Of a stretch of 16,341 nucleotides of DNA, positions 12,081 through 16,341 are shown piece after piece. Under the pieces are notes generated by a model that saw nothing but the letters and a program-made list of their open reading frames with translations, was not told the DNA's origin and did not search any database. A program made the position numbers and the translations under genes. This DNA comes from Conidiobolus incongruus B7586. Its lineage: Eukaryota; Entomophthoromycota; Entomophthoromycetes; Entomophthorales; Conidiobolaceae. Each line of letters starts with the position of its first letter. Within the stretch, counting starts at the first letter, position 1. The stretch lies in contig JNEM01014393.1 in NCBI GenBank assembly GCA_000697335.1, forward strand, positions 1-16,341, written 5' to 3'.

Positions 12081-12938
12081 ATGTCAAATTTAGAGAGTAA
12101 AAAATTAATAAAAATATTTTATTAATTATTATAATTTATCCTATTTTTATTTAGAAAATTTATTTAATTTAAAAGTATATTAAAATTAAGTAAATTAATT
12201 ATAATAAATTAATAATTGGGTTTAGTTTACTTCTAAATCGTTACAAAGACAAGCTAAGAGATGTACTAAGGAAGAGGCTTTAGAGAAGTCAAAACTCAAA
12301 AAGGTATTATTAGCTCTTTCAATATTTATTTTTTTTATTAAAGGCTATTAGGCTATTCAACAAGGTAATATGGAAGGAGCTCGAATTTACGCTAGCAATG
12401 CAATCCGTAAAAAGAATGAATCTTTAAACCTTTTGAAATTAAGTTCGAGAATTGATGCAGTCGCTAGTAGAGTTCAAACTGCTGTGACTATGAGACGAGT
12501 AATACATTTAGAAATTGATTGATAAATTTGTTAATTGGTCTTTAGGTTACTAGTTCAATGGCTAATGTGGTAGTCGGTATGGATAAAGCTATGGAAACTA
12601 TGAATTTGGAAAAGGTAAACGAATGTATATTTTTTAAAGTAATTTTCACTTATATTTGTTATTAGATATCTATGGTTATGGACAAATTCGAATCACAATT
12701 CGAAGACCTCGACGTGCAAACCGAATATATGGAAGGTGCTATGGGAGGCGCTACAACGCTGACCACATCTCCCAACGAGGTAGATGCTCTTATGCAGCAA
12801 GTAGCCGACGAACATGGTCTTGAACTCAATTACGAGCTCAACGTTTCTAATAATCCATTGACTGTAGCAGCCGAGCCTGCGCAGGCTAATAAGGATTACG
12901 ACAATTTAGCTGAAGGATTGGCTAATTTTAGATCTTAA
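12081..12938 (+). CDS. CHMP1: CHMP1 / Did2 (Vps46), ESCRT-III subunit
   Basis: Six exons (12081-12096, 12155-12174, 12226-12303, 12352-12498, 12546-12614, 12666-12938) encode 200 residues, the usual length for CHMP1. The match to human CHMP1B is continuous: MSNLEKNLFNLKFTSK at the start, [16 protein letters not shown] (about 37-52), [26 protein letters not shown] (about 70-85), [26 protein letters not shown] and ATTLTT. This is the charged, helical ESCRT-III core (helices 1-4) followed by a flexible linker and a C-terminal helix. The family recruits Vps4 and its cofactors (Ist1, Vta1) through a C-terminal MIM1 motif and acts in multivesicular body formation. Here the motif ends [11 protein letters not shown]; the Leu positions are kept (the last one as Phe), but the usual Arg before the second Leu is Gly194. 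Exon 1 has 16 and exon 2 only 20 bases; both are required to build the conserved N-terminus, so they are well supported. Confidence 0.92.
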
Positions 12939-13749
12939 GCTTGATTCTTTTAGTATATATTGGTCCAATTATCAATTGATCATTGTTTACAAATTTCTAC
13001 TATATTAGTTTGCTTGTAATAATATCATAAGTTTTTTCTAATACTATAATCAATTATATACCAGTTTATTTTCAAGGTTGAGAAATATTTTTACACACAA
13101 TCACGTAAGAATAAAACTAATCTTATAATAAATAAATACATTATAAATTATAGTTCCAACTAGTGTAAGGCAGATTAATTCAAAAACTTAAACGAAATAC
13201 ATGCTTTGAAAAAATTTACTAATTAATTTTTAAATTATCAACAATATTATTACTTGTATCAATAAATTTATCACCTAATAAAAACTTATTTTTTTTCATA
13301 AAAATTATATTAGTAATTTAAATAAAAAATTTGTATTCAAACCTGAATCCAATTTTAAGAATGTGATCAATTTACAACTATGATCATATTTATAATAGTA
13401 AAACAAGAGGTTACATTTCTAAATTAAGAAAAATCATTAATTTTCAGATGATTTGATTTTCTTTTGAATATCAAATTATTTGATGATATTAAATAAAAAA
13501 ATTTTATAATTATATTATTATATTATTTTAATAGTTAATATAATTTATAAATTATTTAATAAATATTATATCTGACTTAACTAAATTTATTTAGGAACAT
13601 TATCAAGTTCTCATTAATATAAAATTTAGTCAAATTTTTTTAATCATATTTCATTTATGATCAAATCCCACACACATTAAAAATTATTCTATTGATATAA
13701 ATAGTATCAACAAGTCACTTGAAATATTATTGATTAATTAAATTACACT
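12939..13749. other. AT-rich spacer between CHMP1 and NAMPT
   Basis: No open frame, RNA gene or repeat family recognised. It should include the CHMP1 3' end and NAMPT promoter. Composition becomes most AT-rich at about 13490-13570. Confidence 0.65.
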
Positions 13750-15509
13750 ATGATTAATATACCACTATTATTTTTGACAGATAGTTATAAATTATGCCAT
13801 TTTAAAGCTTATCCAAAAGCTGAAAAGGTAATTTTAACTAATAATATTGAGTATTAATATTAATGTAAAATAAAGTTAGTAGCATATGGCGAATTCCGCA
13901 CGAGCTACCTCAAAGATGAGGCAGATCACCGTATCGTATATTATGGTATTCAATACTTCTTAGACCACTATCTAAATCACCCCATCACCCAAGAAGATCT
14001 CGACGCTTTGGAACGTTTTTGTAGTACTCACAATGTTGGCTTCAGTCCATTTCCATTCCCCAAGGAATTGTTCCAAAAGGTGGTCACGGAGCATAATGGA
14101 TGGTTCCCAGTAAAAATTGAGAGCTTGCAAGAGGGTGAAGTGGTGTATCCCCACACACCTGTTTATCAAATTACTGCACAAGGCGAGTTTGCAGGATTGG
14201 TTACTTATTTGGAGAGTATGTTGACTATGATTTGGGTAAGCTTGGCAAGTTTTGGTAATAACTTTTTGCTGATCTAGTTTAGTATCCTTGTACTGTTGCC
14301 ACATTGTCCCGTCGCGGTAGGGACTTGATTGAGAAGGCTTTTGAAACTTCTGTTGATCCTAGTAACTACTTTTTAATTGATAGGTATATTTTGAATCACA
14401 TAATATAGAGTGTTTCTGATTTTACTTTGAAATAGTCGACTTCATGACTTCGGTTTCAGAGGCTGTACGTCAATTGAACAGTGTATTATTGGGGGATCAG
14501 CTCATTTGGTAAATTTTATTCGTGTTTAGGATTATATTATTTATTTAGACCTATTAAATAGCTTAATTTTACTGGTTCTGATACGATTCCAGCTTGTTAC
14601 TATGCTCAAGAACAGTTGAATGGAGGTCAGCCTGTTGGATCATCTATTCCTGCTAGTGAGCACTCTGTAATGACATCACATCCAACTGAGCGTGAAGCTT
14701 TAGTTAAAATGATCGAAGAATTTGGAACTAGCATTGTTGCTTGCGTTATGGACAGTTACGATTATGTCGATGCTTTGGAGAAGATCCTTCCGACCGTCAG
14801 TAAACTTCTTTTGGACAAAGGTGGTATGCTCGTAATTCGACCCGACTCTGGTGACTCTGTCGAAACTGTCCTTCAAGGTCTTCGCGCTGCCGATAAAGTA
14901 TTTGGCAGTACTGTCAACACTAAAGGCTATAAAGTCCTCAATCATTGTAGCGTCATCCAAGGAGACGGTATTGATCTCCCTATCCTTGGCAAATTGTTGG
15001 ATCGTGTGCTCGAAGAAGGATACAGTGCTGAAAATGTTGCTTTTGGAATGGGAGGAGGCTTATTACAAAAAGTCAACAGAGATACCATGAGCTTTGCTAC
15101 CAAGCTCAGTCGCGTGGTCGACGCCAATGGTGAAGTTCGCGAAGTCATGAAATACCCCAAGACTGACGGTGGTAAGGCCAGTTTGCCTGGAGAATCTGAA
15201 GTGAGATTGAATCCAAATGATAAGGTAATTTTCCTTTTGATTTTCAATATTCATTTTATTTAATATTTTATTTAGACACCTGTGGTCTATCCTAAAACTG
15301 CAACGACCTCATCCGCCGACAATTTGCTTAAAGTAGTATATGATCACGGACCCGTCGATCGCGTCAAACCCTCATTCCAGCAGATTAAAGACAAACTCAA
15401 TGCCAGATGGCATGAACTTCCTAAAGTCCATAATCCCGTCAGTGACGAAATGGAAGCCAAAAAGCAGCAATGGTTGAAGGACTTTAATAAGAGAGATCGT
15501 CAACTCTAA
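13750..15509 (+). CDS. NAMPT: Nicotinamide phosphoribosyltransferase
   Basis: Six exons (13750-13827, 13876-14235, 14283-14383, 14436-14508, 14562-15224, 15276-15509) give 502 residues (human NAMPT 491). Introns are 47-53 bp, GT..AG. The enzyme makes nicotinamide mononucleotide from nicotinamide and PRPP, the first step of NAD salvage. Active-site elements are all present, human numbering in brackets: LTDSYK with Tyr13 [Y18]; RLHDFGFRG with Phe185 and Arg188 [F193, R196]; TGSDT with Asp211 [D219], the residue that selects nicotinamide over nicotinate; PASEHS with His238 [H247], the autophosphorylated His; VIRPDSGD with Arg297 and Asp299 [R311, D313]; VIQGDGID with Gly338-Asp339 [G353, D354]; and GMGGGLLQK. 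Retention of Asp211 is the reason for calling NAMPT and not NAPRT. The C-terminal 100 residues (KTDGGKASLPGE onward) differ most from human. Budding yeast lacks this enzyme and uses nicotinamidase instead. The start ATG gives the short leader MINIPLLF typical of the family. Confidence 0.93.
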
Positions 15510-16341
15510 ATCTAATTTTAATAAATTCAACGGTTTGCCATTTTGAAATTATTTGAGGTTAGAAAGGATATTAAATCAAGTGAATTTTCATGTAATTTTC
15601 TAATAATTTATCCAATACTGTTTATTCATTTAGAATAATAATCGTATTATATAAAACTAAATTATTTCATAATTATATCTATAATAATAATTTTCATATT
15701 GATTTTAAAGGCTAAAACAGAATGTTTTTTAATATTAATTAATTCACTAAAAATATTCAATTTATAATAATTATTAATATAGGAATTAAATAATAGCATT
15801 ATTTTAAAATTAAAATTATTAATATATGATTTATAAAAATTAATATTGTCTTTTATTATTAATAACTCTTTTTTATACTTTTGGCAAACTCTTAACACTT
15901 AAAAAATATTTTTTTTATTAAAGATTCAAATTTGATAATTTACAAACTAATTTAATTTATTTATAAGAATTTTTTTATTTAAGTATATTTTTTAATTACC
16001 TGAAACAATTATAATTATATAAGTAATAATTTAGTAAATATATTAGATATAATAGCTTTTTTTATTTTTTTTAAGTTTAACTTTATATATTATATAATTA
16101 TCATGTAAAATAGAAGGTATTTATATATATATAATGAGAATATTAATTAAAAATAATATTACTTTAAAATTTAAATAAAGGGAATAATTTATAATTAAAA
16201 ATAATTAAAAATTTTGATATAAAAAATATAAAAATAATAATATAATATAAAATCAATAGTTTTTTATTATTAATAAATATTTGCTATATTTTTATAAAAT
16301 TTTTAATATTTAAATAATAATTTTTTTATTAAAAATTAAAA
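15510..16341. other. AT-rich downstream region, no gene seen
   Basis: It follows the NAMPT stop and quickly becomes about 85-90 percent A+T. The minus-strand frame 15898-15662 is a Lys/Ile/Asn/Tyr-rich product of base composition, not a gene. No terminator, RNA or repeat family recognised. Confidence 0.7.

Overview
The window looks like nuclear DNA of a very AT-rich fungus. Three things point to a fungus: a Reg1-type protein phosphatase 1 subunit with the AreA/GATA-like N-terminal domain, a decayed stretch that can be read as the ketosynthase domain of the fungal type I fatty acid synthase alpha subunit, and very short spliceosomal introns. A NAMPT-type enzyme and a LAMTOR2/Ragulator subunit, both absent in this form from budding yeast, argue against a yeast and fit an early-diverging or filamentous lineage. 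I cannot name the species. Intergenic DNA is extremely AT-rich and exons stand out by higher GC.

Left block (1554-6623): an 11-exon plus-strand gene for a 545-residue protein with apparent OB folds and a Cys/His cluster runs tail-to-tail into a 4-exon minus-strand transcriptional-type cyclin (81 bp between stop codons). Upstream of the cyclin, also on the minus strand, is the intronless Reg1-like gene. A 67-codon reading frame between these two is doubtful.

Middle (6624-10837): 4.2 kb with no intact gene. It starts with the GA-rich upstream region of the Reg1-like gene, including a run of 12 G, passes through an unexplained higher-GC patch (about 7320-7840), and contains a relic of a FAS2 ketosynthase region at about 8010-8760. 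The rest is featureless AT-rich DNA.

Right block (10838-15509): three plus-strand multi-exon genes, each with its own intergenic spacer: LAMTOR2 (Ragulator, TORC1 signalling at the lysosome or vacuole), CHMP1/Did2 (ESCRT-III, endosomal sorting) and NAMPT (NAD salvage from nicotinamide). The outer ends (1-1553 and 15510-16341) are AT-rich and look empty.

The genes do not form a cluster with one pathway. LAMTOR2 and CHMP1 both act on the endolysosomal membrane, and the Reg1-like protein and LAMTOR2 both belong to nutrient signalling, but nothing here shows that this adjacency is functional. I assembled 26 introns by hand, all with GT..AG ends and consistent phase; 25 are 45-58 bp long. No tRNA, rRNA, CRISPR array or intact mobile element was seen.
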